Below are positions 48,580-56,207 of a stretch of DNA of 64,000 nt, one piece after another. The stretch's first letter is position 1, and each line of letters begins with the position of its first letter. The stretch is from Pelomonas sp. BJYL3 (lineage in GTDB: Bacteria > Pseudomonadota > Gammaproteobacteria > Burkholderiales > Burkholderiaceae_C), in contig NZ_JANZKX010000005.1 of the NCBI RefSeq assembly GCF_027257975.1, positions 248,001 to 312,000 of the forward strand, given 5' to 3'. The notes beneath the pieces were generated by a model. That model searched no databases. It saw nothing but the letters and a program-made list of their open reading frames with translations, and had not been told where the DNA came from. The position numbers and the translations under genes were made by a program.

Positions 48580-48634
48580 GCAGTGTGGCGTGATCGTGGA
48601 GCGCATTTTTTCCGGAAAGCAGAAATTCCCGGGT

Positions 48635-48640
48635 TAGAAT
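48635..48640 (+). promoter_or_regulatory. -10 box of tRNA-Pro
   Basis: TAGAAT, 12 bp before the tRNA; no clear -35. Confidence 0.55.
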
Positions 48641-48652
48641 GCAAGGCTTCGT

Positions 48653-48729
48653 CGGGGCGTAGCGCAGCCTGGTAGCGCATCTGCTTTGGGAGCAGAGGGT
48701 CGCGAGTTCGAATCCCGCCGCCCCGACCA
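48653..48729 (+). tRNA. tRNA-Pro (anticodon TGG)
   Basis: A 77-nt cloverleaf: acceptor CGGGGCG with CGCCCCG, D-arm GCGCAGCCTGGTAGCGC, anticodon TGG in CTGCTTTGGGAGCAG, T-loop GTTCGAA, and encoded ACCA. Confidence 0.97.
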
Positions 48730-48761
48730 TTGAATCTGGTGCATGTTCCATGCATGCACGC

Positions 48762-48795
48762 AAACCCGCCCCGGCCCCGCCGCGGCGGGTTTTTG
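48762..48795 (+). terminator. Intrinsic terminator after tRNA-Pro
   Basis: AACCCGCC (48763-48770) pairs with GGCGGGTT (48784-48791), followed by TTTGCTTTTTG. Confidence 0.85.
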
Positions 48796-49019
48796 CTTTT
48801 TGAGAAGCGCCGGCCAGGCCCTTTCTTTCGGGACTTGGCCTGGGTCAACAAGCGGATTGCTTCCAGGCCTTCCCGCCGTTTCCAGGGCCGCCCCCTACTG
48901 GACAACCCCCTGGCTGCGGCGCGAAGGCGGCTGACACAATCCGCGCACCATTGCGGCTGGGCGCCACGAGCGCCCGCAGCTGCTCAGTCGGCTTGCCGAC
49001 GTCCATCATCAAGAACAGC

Positions 49020-51005
49020 ATGGCCATTCAACATCTCAGCGACGAGCAGATTCGCAGCTGGAGCCGGGCAGAGAAAGACGCCTGGTGGTTCAACAACGTC
49101 TTCCAGAAAGACATGCCGCAGCTGACGCTGCGCTCCGCACTGACGGGCTTTCTGCTGGGCCTGGTGCTGACGGCGACCGCGCTGTACATCGGTGCCAAGA
49201 CCGGCGTGGGCATCGGCGTGGGCCTGACCTCGGTGATCCTGGCCTTTGCGCTGTTCAAGTCGCTTTCCAATGCCGGCATGGCCCGCGACTTCAGCGTGCT
49301 GGAGAACAACTGCACCCAGTCCATCGCCACCGCGGCGGGCTACACGGTGATGCCGCTGATCGCCGGCCTGCCGGCCTACATGATGATGACCGGCCACATC
49401 ATCCCCTGGTGGCAGCTGATGGTCTGGCTGATCGTCGTGTCGGTGCTGGGCGTGCTCGTGGCCTTCCCGATGAAGCGCCGCTTCATCAACGAGGACCAGC
49501 TGCCTTTCCCCGAGGGCCGCGCCTGCGGCGTGGTGCTGGACTCGCTGTATTCCGGTGATGGCGCCGAAGGGCTGTACAAGGCACGCCTGCTGGGCAAGGT
49601 GGCGGGCATCGCGGCCGTCTACCAGGCGCTGGTCAGCGATGGCTGGATGAAGCTGATCCAGTTCAAGATCCTGCGCATGGACCAGTGGGCCGGCATGAAG
49701 GAACCCTGGTACCTGCACGAGAAGCTGGACCACTACTACTACGCCTGGGCTACCAAGGCTGAGGCCTGGATCCCCAAGATCCTGGGCACCGACCTGCGCG
49801 TGCTGGGCCTGCGTCTGACGCTGGACATGGCCATGCTGGGCGTGGGTGGCCTCATGGGCATGGCCGTGGCCACCAGCTGCCTGATCGGCGCGCTGCTGAA
49901 CTTCGGCGTGCTGGCGCCGTTGATGATCCAGATGGGCGACATCGCGCCGCGCGTGCGCCTGGACGGCACCGTCGTGCCCCTGGTGCGGACCGAGATCGTC
50001 AACCAGTGGTCGCTGTGGTGGGCCGTGACCATGATGGTGGTGGGCGCCCTGGTAGGCCTGCTGGCCAAGCCGGAGCTGATCACCAGCCTCTTCAAGCGCA
50101 AGTCCAAGGTCGACAAGGCCAGCGAAGGCCCTGACCTGCTGCGTGACATCGAGATGCCCCTGTGGCTGTCCTACGTCGGCGTGCCCGTGCTGGGCGCCCT
50201 CAGCGTGTGGCTGACCCACACCTTCTTCGGCGTGCCCTGGCTGCTGGGCCTGATCTCCCTGCCCCTGATCGTGGTGCTGACCGTGATCTGCGCCAATGCC
50301 ATGGCCCTGACCTCGTGGACGCCCACGGGCGCGCTGTCCAAGATCACCCAGTTCACGGTGGGGGCCCTGGACCGCAGCAATCCGGCCTCCAACCTGCTGC
50401 CGGCGACCATGACCTCGGACATCGCGTCCAATGCCTCCAACCTGCTGTCGGACATCAAGCCCGGCTACATGCTGGGCGGCAAGCCGCGCCACCAGGCTGT
50501 GGGCCACATCATCGGCATCCTGGCGGGCACCTTGTCGGCCGTGCCGCTGTTCTTCCTGCTCTTCCTGCCGCCTGACGCCAACGGCGTGCGCAGCGCCGCC
50601 ACCATCGTCAGCGACCAGTTCGCCTTCCCGGCCGCGCTGCAATGGAAGGGCGTGGCCGAGCTGATCGCCAAGGGCATCAGCCAGCTGCCCACCTCCGCGC
50701 TGATCTCCATGGCCGTGGCCGCCGTCACCGCCGTGGTCATCGAGGTGCTGCGCATCCGCACGCGCGGCCGCTTCCCGCTGTCCTCGGTCTCCATCGGCCT
50801 GGGTGTGGTGCTGCCGCCTGATTCGGTGATCTGCATGTTCATGGGCGCGCTGCTGTTCTGGATCATGCACAAGCGCAACGAGGCCAACCCCAAGAGCGCC
50901 GGCTACCGCCGCTGGGTCGAGGGTGCCGAGCCCATCTGTGCCGGCCTCATCTCCGGCGCCGCGCTGATGGGCATCGGCAATGCCCTGCTCAACGTGCTGA
51001 TCTGA
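49020..51005 (+). CDS. OPT-family oligopeptide/metal transporter
   Basis: 661 residues from ATG 49020. Many transmembrane segments are seen (TGFLLGLVLTATALYIGAKT, MVWLIVVSVLGVLVAFPMKR, ISLPLIVVLTVICANAMALT and at least nine more). The charged start (EQIRSWSRAEKDAWWFNNVF), the AYKxG-like TALYIGAKTGVGIG segment, NEDQLPFPEGRACG and the late SVSIGLGVVLPPDSVICMF are characteristic of bacterial OPT proteins, thought to import oligopeptides or metal chelates by proton symport. The substrate cannot be read from sequence. It is transcribed between tRNA-Pro and tRNA-Arg, and no peptidase is adjacent. Confidence 0.88.
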   Translation: MAIQHLSDEQIRSWSRAEKDAWWFNNVFQKDMPQLTLRSALTGFLLGLVLTATALYIGAKTGVGIGVGLTSVILAFALFKSLSNAGMARDFSVLENNCTQSIATAAGYTVMPLIAGLPAYMMMTGHIIPWWQLMVWLIVVSVLGVLVAFPMKRRFINEDQLPFPEGRACGVVLDSLYSGDGAEGLYKARLLGKVAGIAAVYQALVSDGWMKLIQFKILRMDQWAGMKEPWYLHEKLDHYYYAWATKAEAWIPKILGTDLRVLGLRLTLDMAMLGVGGLMGMAVATSCLIGALLNFGVLAPLMIQMGDIAPRVRLDGTVVPLVRTEIVNQWSLWWAVTMMVVGALVGLLAKPELITSLFKRKSKVDKASEGPDLLRDIEMPLWLSYVGVPVLGALSVWLTHTFFGVPWLLGLISLPLIVVLTVICANAMALTSWTPTGALSKITQFTVGALDRSNPASNLLPATMTSDIASNASNLLSDIKPGYMLGGKPRHQAVGHIIGILAGTLSAVPLFFLLFLPPDANGVRSAATIVSDQFAFPAALQWKGVAELIAKGISQLPTSALISMAVAAVTAVVIEVLRIRTRGRFPLSSVSIGLGVVLPPDSVICMFMGALLFWIMHKRNEANPKSAGYRRWVEGAEPICAGLISGAALMGIGNALLNVLI

Positions 51006-51012
51006 GCCCCCG

Positions 51013-51032
51013 GGCCGGCAAGAAGGCCGGCC
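51013..51032 (+). other. GC-rich hairpin after the OPT gene
   Basis: GGCCGGC/GCCGGCC around AAGAAG, 8 bp after the stop, without a T-run. Possibly the 3' end stem of the OPT message. Confidence 0.5.
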
Positions 51033-51057
51033 GCGCATGGCACAATTCCAGCCTGCT

Positions 51058-51091
51058 GATGCACGCCGAGTCGGGAGACTCGGCGTGCATC
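51058..51091. repeat. Perfect 15-bp inverted repeat upstream of tRNA-Arg
   Basis: GATGCACGCCGAGTC pairs with GACTCGGCGTGCATC around GGGA. It lies 15 bp before tRNA-Arg and 12 bp after a CACAAT -10-like box (51041-51046). No T-run follows. Confidence 0.9.
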
Positions 51092-51106
51092 TCCACATTC
51101 AAGTTT

Positions 51107-51183
51107 CTGCCCGTAGCTCAACTGGATAGAGCAGCTGCCTTCTAAGCAGCAGGTCGGGGGTTCGAGTCCCTCCGGGCAGGCCA
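51107..51183 (+). tRNA. tRNA-Arg (anticodon TCT)
   Basis: A 77-nt cloverleaf: acceptor CTGCCCG with CGGGCAG, D-arm GCTCAACTGGATAGAGC, anticodon TCT in GCTGCCTTCTAAGCAGC, T-loop GTTCGAG, discriminator G and encoded CCA. Confidence 0.97.
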
Positions 51184-51283
51184 TTGCGGACATTCCCTGT
51201 CCATGACTTCCAGGCGATACCCCGCCGGCACCGGCCATGGAATGATCGGCGTCTGTCATGAACTCGCTCCCGGGAGTGTGCCC

Positions 51284-51790
51284 ATGAGGCCAGCGACTGC
51301 CTCCACCTTGCGTCTTGGTGTCCTGATCGGCCTGATCGGCCTGATGGCCGCGATCCTGCCAGCGCAGGCCACGCCGCCGGCCTCCGCGGACGCCGAGGTC
51401 TGGCACCGCGAATGCGCCTTTGCCGCCACCATGGCTGACCGCGACTTGCAGGCCTTTTCCAGCTTCGTGTCGGAGCAGGCTCTCTTCCACAGCGGCCCCA
51501 CGCCGCTGAAGGGCAGGGCGGCCGTCCGCGGGTTCTGGCAGCGCTTCTACACCGAAGCTGCCGCCCCCTTCAGCTGGTACCCGGACCGGGCCGAGCTGCT
51601 GGAGCCGGGTCGGCTGGCGCATACCAGCGGGCCGGTCTTCGGGGCTGACGGAGCGCTGATCGGGCGCTTCTACACGATCTGGCGCAAGGAAGCCGACGGT
51701 GAGTGGCGTGTGCTCCACGACCACGGCGGCCCGCCCGACGCCAAGGACCGCGAACGGCACGCCCGCCCTGATCCCGACGCCTGCAGCTGA
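51284..51790 (+). CDS. Exported NTF2-like (SnoaL/DUF4440-type) protein
   Basis: 168 residues from ATG 51284 behind GGGAG. A signal peptide (LGVLIGLIGLMAAILPAQA, cleaved near residue 29) predicts a periplasmic product. The rest fits the cone-shaped NTF2 fold: an initial helix (AEVWHRECAFAATMADRDLQ), FSSFVSEQALFHSG, GRAAVRGFWQRFY and a final FYTIWRKEADGEWRVLHDHG. Proteins of this class range from isomerases to ligand binders, and no catalytic signature decides the role here. The function is unknown. Confidence 0.75.
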   Translation: MRPATASTLRLGVLIGLIGLMAAILPAQATPPASADAEVWHRECAFAATMADRDLQAFSSFVSEQALFHSGPTPLKGRAAVRGFWQRFYTEAAAPFSWYPDRAELLEPGRLAHTSGPVFGADGALIGRFYTIWRKEADGEWRVLHDHGGPPDAKDRERHARPDPDACS

Positions 51791-51926
51791 ACCCGCGCCG
51801 CGCCTTCTGCGCCAGCGCAACTGTCCGGCGGAATCGGGCTTCATCGGACTTTCCATCGCCAGGCAAAAGCGTTACACCTGAGGGGTACGCGCCTGCGATC
51901 GGGCAGGGCGCCCCAAGGAGAAGCTG

Positions 51927-52874
51927 ATGCACGCCACGAACGAGGCCCAGGCCCCTGGCTCCCCCACGAACGATGCGACCGCCGCCCGCATGCGCGCCCT
52001 CATGGTGCGAGCGCCCAGCGCGCTGTGCTTCGTCGACCAGGGCACTTTCCAGGTGGTCAGCGAGCAGTTCAACCACCTGTTCGGCCACGGGGACGACACC
52101 GACCTCTGCCAGCAGCCCACACGCGGCATCTTCGTGTCTGACCTGTCCCACCAGGGCCTCATGGAGCGCATGGGCGCGGCCTTCGGTGCCGGGCGGCCGC
52201 TGGACGAGGAGATCGAGCACGTGCGCCGCGACGGCTCCCGCTTCTGGGGCCGGCTGCAGGCCACGCCCGTGCACTGGGACAAGCCGGCCGGCGAGGCCCT
52301 GTGGATCATCGAGGACGTCACCGCTGCCCGCCAGCTGCGCATGCAACCCACCTGGACGGCCAAGCACGATGTGCTGACCGAGCTGGCCAACCGGCGTGAG
52401 TTCGAGCGCCGCCTGTCCGAGCATGTGGGCAGCCGCCGCCACGAGCCCGTCTCAGTGCTGTGGGTGGACGTCGACAAGTTCAGCGAAGTCGTGCACGGCA
52501 TGGGCACCGAGGTGGCCGACCATTTCCTCTACGGACTCGGCCAGATGCTGGTGACCAAGGTGCGGGCCTCGGACCTCGTGGCGCGGCTGGAGAACGACCA
52601 TTTCGCCGTCCTGCTGCCGGATTGCGACCAGCATTACGCTCAGATCGTCGCCGACAAGGTCCGCTCCTCCATCGCCGCCTACCGCCTGCGCTGGGGCCTG
52701 CACCGCACACGGGTCAAGGCCTGCGTGGGCGTGGTGCAGCTGCAGCCCACCCTGGAGACGGTCGATGCCGTGCTGGGCGCCGCGGCCCTGGCCTGCACCG
52801 AAGCCAAGGCAGCGGGCGGGGATAGCGTGCGCGTCTACGTGCCGGCCGGCACCTTCGAGGAACTGGCGGGCTGA
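51927..52874 (+). CDS. PAS-GGDEF protein with degenerate active site
   Basis: 315 residues from ATG 51927 behind AAGGAG. Residues about 25-130 are a PAS domain (APSALCFVDQGTFQVVSEQF, then RRDGSRFWGRLQATPV). Residues about 145-310 are a GGDEF domain: HDVLTELANRREFERRL, and VLWVDVDKFSEVVHGMG with its metal-ligand Asp. The signature motif is ENDHF (in ARLENDHFAVLLP) instead of GGDEF, so cyclase activity is unlikely. The RxxD inhibitory site is retained as RASD five residues before that motif. No membrane segment is present. It may sense a ligand through PAS and bind c-di-GMP as an effector. Confidence 0.85.
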   Translation: MHATNEAQAPGSPTNDATAARMRALMVRAPSALCFVDQGTFQVVSEQFNHLFGHGDDTDLCQQPTRGIFVSDLSHQGLMERMGAAFGAGRPLDEEIEHVRRDGSRFWGRLQATPVHWDKPAGEALWIIEDVTAARQLRMQPTWTAKHDVLTELANRREFERRLSEHVGSRRHEPVSVLWVDVDKFSEVVHGMGTEVADHFLYGLGQMLVTKVRASDLVARLENDHFAVLLPDCDQHYAQIVADKVRSSIAAYRLRWGLHRTRVKACVGVVQLQPTLETVDAVLGAAALACTEAKAAGGDSVRVYVPAGTFEELAG

Positions 52875-52894
52875 GCCCCGGCCGCACCCGGCAG

Positions 52895-52917
52895 AGCCCG
52901 CCCCGGCGGGCTTTTTT
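52895..52917 (+). terminator. Intrinsic terminator after the degenerate GGDEF gene
   Basis: AGCCCGCC (52895-52902) pairs with GGCGGGCT (52905-52912) and is followed by TTTTT. Confidence 0.9.
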
Positions 52918-53014
52918 CGTGCCGGCGGCCGGTGAAATTCGGCGAAACAGCGTGATTTCCCGGGCTGGAGGCTGCCCGCTGCGCCGTTTCCTCACTTTTT
53001 TTCGCCAGGAGGGC

Positions 53015-53041
53015 TAAAGTTCTGCCGTGATCGGCCGAAAA
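53015..53041 (+). promoter_or_regulatory. Sigma-28 (FliA) promoter
   Basis: TAAAGTTC (53015-53022), 11 nt, then GCCGAAAA (53034-53041). The FliA consensus is TAAAGTTT-N11-GCCGATAA, so each box matches at 7 of 8 positions with exact spacing. The ATG of the next gene is 37 bp downstream. Confidence 0.8.
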
Positions 53042-53057
53042 GGCGGCCAATCACGGT
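53025..53057. repeat. Inverted repeat overlapping the sigma-28 promoter
   Basis: CCGTGAT-C-GGCC pairs with GGCC-A-ATCACGG. It spans the -10 box and the expected transcription start, so it could be an operator or a 5' RNA stem. Confidence 0.5.
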
Positions 53058-53077
53058 CCATCTTTCGGAGATTCTTC

Positions 53078-53368
53078 ATGGCCATCAGCTTGAGCACGGC
53101 GCTTTCCGGCATGTCCGCGGCGAACGAGCGCCTGCGCGCCAGTTCCGAAAACCTGGCCTCCGCAGCCAAGCGCCCGGAGTCCATGGAAGGGCAGGACCAG
53201 AAACAGTCCGACACCCTCACGCGCGAGGCGACCAATGCCACGACCTCCGTGCAGGTCGAGAAGGAAATCGTCGAGCAGCGCTCGGCCACCTACGCCTTCG
53301 TGGCCAACCTGAAAGTGCTGCAGACCCAGGTGCGGGCCGAAGGCGCGCTGCTGGATATCAAGGCCTGA
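53078..53368 (+). CDS. Short orphan flagellar-rod-like protein
   Basis: 96 residues from ATG 53078 behind CGGAG. The N-terminus STALSGMSAANERLRASSEN followed by LASA resembles the rod-domain start of FlgB/FlgC/FlgG-type axial proteins. The C-terminus (VEKEIVEQRSATYAFVANLK) resembles their C-terminal helix. The two terminal helices that form the coiled-coil core of axial proteins are present, while the middle domain is missing, and no other flagellar gene is nearby. The near-consensus sigma-28 promoter upstream supports expression with late flagellar genes. Whether it assembles into the flagellum is not known. Confidence 0.65.
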   Translation: MAISLSTALSGMSAANERLRASSENLASAAKRPESMEGQDQKQSDTLTREATNATTSVQVEKEIVEQRSATYAFVANLKVLQTQVRAEGALLDIKA

Positions 53369-53375
53369 CCCTGGT

Positions 53376-53431
53376 CCGGTAGCCCCGGCCCGGTAGTTCT
53401 GGCTCGGTAGTTCCGGCCCGTTGACCCCGGC
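53376..53431. repeat. 14-bp tandem repeat, four degenerate copies
   Basis: Units start at 53376, 53390, 53404 and 53418 with consensus CCGGTAGTTCCGGC. It lies between the rod-like gene and the convergent GST gene. Each unit holds a small CCGG..CCGG palindrome. Confidence 0.8.
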
Positions 53432-53469
53432 CTGGCTCAGCGGCTGAGCCTCCCCATTCACGATCCGCG

Positions 53470-54177
53470 CTACCCGCGGCCGCGGTTGAGCGGCCCGCCT
53501 GGCTGCTGGCCGAACAGCACCTCGCGCGCCTTGTCGGTGGTGAGGGGCCGGCGCTGGTCGGCCAGTACCTCGAGTCCGCGTTGCACGGCGGGCCGGCGGG
53601 CGATTTCGTCGAACCAGCCCTTGAGGTGTGGATAGTCCGACATCTCTACCCCCTGGTTCTTCCAGGAGCGCAGCCAGGGGAAGACGGCGATGTCCGCGAT
53701 GCTGTAGTCCTTGCCGCCCAGATACGTGCTCGAGGCCAGGCGGCGGTTGATCACGCCGTACAGGCGCTGCGCCTCCTTGGTGTAGCGCTCGATGGCGTAA
53801 GGCAGCCGCTCCGGCGCATAGAGCCTGAAGTGATGCGCCTGCCCCAGCATCGGGCCCACCGAGCCCATCTGGAACATCAGCCACTGGAGGACCTCGTACT
53901 TGCCGCGCACATCGGCGGGCAGCAGGCGGCCGGTCTTGCCCGCCAGATAGAGCAGAATGGCACCGGACTCGAACAGCGACATCGGCTGACCGTCGGGCCC
54001 ATCGGGGTCGACGATGGCCGGGATCTTGTTGTTGGGGCTGATCTTCAGGAAGTGTTGTTCAAACTGTGCACCGCTGCCGATATCCACTGGAATGACGCGA
54101 TAAGGCAGGGCACACTCCTCCAGCATGATGTGGACCTTGTGGCCATTGGGCGTTGCCCATGTGTAAACGTCGATCAT
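53470..54177 (-). CDS. Glutathione S-transferase family protein, Nu class (YfcG/YghU-like)
   Basis: 235 residues from ATG 54177 behind GGAGAG. The N-terminal thioredoxin-like domain has TWATPNGHKVHIMLEE, the Thr/Asn signature of Nu-class GSTs that act mainly as disulfide-bond reductases with glutathione. NNKIPAIVDPDGPDG and SLFESGAILLYLAGKTG complete the glutathione site. The all-helical C-terminal domain has DYSIADIAVFPWL. The enzyme is cytosolic. A detoxifying or redox role is likely; the substrate is unknown. Confidence 0.9.
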   Translation of the reverse strand: MIDVYTWATPNGHKVHIMLEECALPYRVIPVDIGSGAQFEQHFLKISPNNKIPAIVDPDGPDGQPMSLFESGAILLYLAGKTGRLLPADVRGKYEVLQWLMFQMGSVGPMLGQAHHFRLYAPERLPYAIERYTKEAQRLYGVINRRLASSTYLGGKDYSIADIAVFPWLRSWKNQGVEMSDYPHLKGWFDEIARRPAVQRGLEVLADQRRPLTTDKAREVLFGQQPGGPLNRGRG

Positions 54178-54232
54178 CGTCGCTCTCCTGTCTGCCGCGA
54201 TCGCGGTGCCCTTGGATGCACACTGCCTGCCC

Positions 54233-54979
54233 ATGGTAATCAAACAACTTCAGCATTGGTTCGTGGCGCGCGCCAACGCGGCACGCTGGAAACCCATCGC
54301 CGACTGGGCGGAGTCGCTCGGCGGTCAGCTGCGGGTCGTGAACGAGGGCCAGGGCTTCATCCTGGACATGCCACCCGGCCGCGCCGGCGGTGCGGTGCGC
54401 ATCGAGTGGGGGCCCTCGCAGCGGGCCTACATCCCCGGCCATGAGCTGAGAATCCGCTACGAGGCCCGGCTGCACGGTGACCTGCAGATGATGGTGATCG
54501 AGCAGCAGCTGATGGAGCAGCTCGAGGGCGCCGTCTTCGAGGCCTACACCGACACCCTGCGCACCCGCGTCGACACCGACACCCCCGAGGAAATGCGCTG
54601 GCTGGTGATGTTCCCCAAGCTCACGCAGATCAGCTCAAAGATCGTCCGCGCCCAGTTCGGGGTGCTGGGCATTGCGCGCGAGTTGCTGCATGTGTGGATC
54701 GAAGGTCGCTTCAGCGAGGCACTGGCGCGGGTGTCCCAGGACCTGGTGACGCCCGGCCGGCCCTTCGTGCTGATGAGCATGCGCGGCAACCTGTACCTGC
54801 GCATGGCCATGGAGGAGCCGCGGCTCAACGACGTGCAGTCCCTCTTCAAGCTCTGCGAGATCGCCGTCGAGGCCGCGGAGCGCGTGAGCCAGGCTCTGGG
54901 CGATTCCAGCCCCTGGCCCAGCGTGCCCTCCAGCACCACGATGCACGGCTCCCTGCCGGAGCCCGATTCCTCGCAGTGA
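54233..54979 (+). CDS. Hypothetical protein
   Basis: 248 residues from ATG 54233, divergent from the GST gene with 55 bp between starts. I do not recognise a family. It has no signal peptide or membrane segment. The first 90 residues are of mixed strand and helix character (GGQLRVVNEGQGFILDMPPG, then VRIEWGPSQRAYIPGHELRI). The middle has a run of helices (MMVIEQQLMEQLEGAVFEAY, ARELLHVWIEGRFSEALARV), and the C-terminus is Ser/Pro-rich. Base composition and codon use look like the neighbours, so it is a native cytosolic protein of unknown role. Confidence 0.8.
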   Translation: MVIKQLQHWFVARANAARWKPIADWAESLGGQLRVVNEGQGFILDMPPGRAGGAVRIEWGPSQRAYIPGHELRIRYEARLHGDLQMMVIEQQLMEQLEGAVFEAYTDTLRTRVDTDTPEEMRWLVMFPKLTQISSKIVRAQFGVLGIARELLHVWIEGRFSEALARVSQDLVTPGRPFVLMSMRGNLYLRMAMEEPRLNDVQSLFKLCEIAVEAAERVSQALGDSSPWPSVPSSTTMHGSLPEPDSSQ

Positions 54980-55028
54980 GGGCAGGGCGGCGGGCCTGCA
55001 CCAGGCCCGGTCCGCCACCCGGCCACCC

Positions 55029-55052
55029 GGCCTTCAGGCCTTCAGGCCTTCA
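55029..55052. repeat. 8-bp tandem repeat, three copies
   Basis: GGCCTTCA three times, running into the stop codon of the following minus-strand gene; two CCACCCGG-type copies sit just before it. Confidence 0.7.
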
Positions 55053-56126
55053 GGCCGCCTTCTGCGCGAATTGCCAGGCCAGCTCGGCCAGCGGCCGCGC
55101 GCCGGCGCCGGCCTCGCGGGCGCGATCGCTGGAGGCCGTGCCGTCCTCCACCCGCTTGGCAATGCCCTGCAGGATGGCCGCGATGCGGAACAGGTTGTAG
55201 GCCATGTAGAAATTCCAGTCGCGCTGCACGGCGGCCACGTCGCTGCGGCCCGTGCGCTCGCAGTAGCGGCGGATGTAGTCGGCCTCGGACGGAATGCCCA
55301 GCGCGGCCAGGTCCAGCCCGGCCAGGCCCTGCGCGGCGCCGGCCTTACGGATGTGCCAGGACATGCAGTGATAGCTGAAGTCGGCCATCGGATGGCCCAG
55401 CGTGGACAGCTCCCAGTCGAGGATGGCCAGCACGCGCGGCTCGGTGGGGTGGAAGACCAGGTTGTCCATGCGGAAGTCGCCATGCACGATGGAGACTTCG
55501 GCATCCGAGCGCGCGGCCTCGGGCACGTGCGCGGGCAGCCAGGCGATCAGCGCGTCCATGGCCGGGATGGGCTGGGTCACGGTGGCCAGGTACTGCTTGC
55601 TCCAGCGCCCGATCTGCCGCTCGAAATAGCTGCCCGGCTTGCCGTAGTCGGCCAGGCCCACGGTCTCGGGCCGCACGCTGTGCAGGGCGGCGATGACGCG
55701 GTTCATCTCGTCATAGAGGGCGCCGCGCTCGGCGGGCGTCATGCCCGGCAGGCCCTGGTCCCACAGCACGCGGCCCTCCACGAACTCCATCAGGTAGAAG
55801 GCGCGGCCGATGACGGATTCGTCCTCGCACAGTGCCAGCATGCGCGGCACGGGCACGTCCGTCTGGCCCAGGGCCTGCATGACCTTGAACTCGCGCTCGA
55901 TGGCATGGGCCGAGGGCAGCAGCTTGGCCACCGGCGCCGGCTTGGCCCGCATCACGTAGGTGCCGCCGGGCGTGATCAGCTTGTAGGTGGGGTTGGACTG
56001 CCCGCCCTTGAACTGCTCGATCTGCAGTGGGCCGGCAAAGCCGGGCACCTGGGCCTGCGCCCAGGCGGCCAGGCGCTCCGCGTCAATGGCCTGTGAGGGT
56101 GGGCGGGTGCCGGTGAATGCGTCCAT
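55050..56126 (-). CDS. APH-fold phosphotransferase family protein (ACAD10/11 N-domain-like)
   Basis: 358 residues from ATG 56126. It has a protein-kinase-like APH fold: FKGGQSNPTYKLITPGGTYV, a Lys in YVMRAKPAP, the catalytic loop VSIVHGDFRMDNLVFHP (HGDxxxxN) and the metal Asp in AILDWELSTLGHPMAD. This pattern, especially QSNPTYKL and WELSTLGHPMADFSY, is that of the kinase domain found in ACAD10/ACAD11 and of their stand-alone bacterial relatives, which phosphorylate 4-hydroxyacyl-CoAs in fatty-acid catabolism. It is not an antibiotic-resistance kinase by sequence. No acyl-CoA dehydrogenase is adjacent. Confidence 0.85.
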   Translation of the reverse strand: MDAFTGTRPPSQAIDAERLAAWAQAQVPGFAGPLQIEQFKGGQSNPTYKLITPGGTYVMRAKPAPVAKLLPSAHAIEREFKVMQALGQTDVPVPRMLALCEDESVIGRAFYLMEFVEGRVLWDQGLPGMTPAERGALYDEMNRVIAALHSVRPETVGLADYGKPGSYFERQIGRWSKQYLATVTQPIPAMDALIAWLPAHVPEAARSDAEVSIVHGDFRMDNLVFHPTEPRVLAILDWELSTLGHPMADFSYHCMSWHIRKAGAAQGLAGLDLAALGIPSEADYIRRYCERTGRSDVAAVQRDWNFYMAYNLFRIAAILQGIAKRVEDGTASSDRAREAGAGARPLAELAWQFAQKAA

Positions 56127-56207
56127 GAGGGTCCGATCGGAAGGTGAGAAGAGGGAGCAGGCGCCGACCGCAGGCGGTTCGGGCAAGACCTGACCCTCCC
56201 TTCCCGA

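Noticed and set aside
48653-51183. tRNA-Pro and tRNA-Arg as island attachment sites
   Set aside because: Only an OPT transporter lies between them. There is no integrase, no repeated tRNA 3' end and no change in base composition.
55050-56126. Aminoglycoside resistance kinase
   Set aside because: The APH fold is present but the motifs match the ACAD10/11-type acyl kinase branch, not resistance enzymes.
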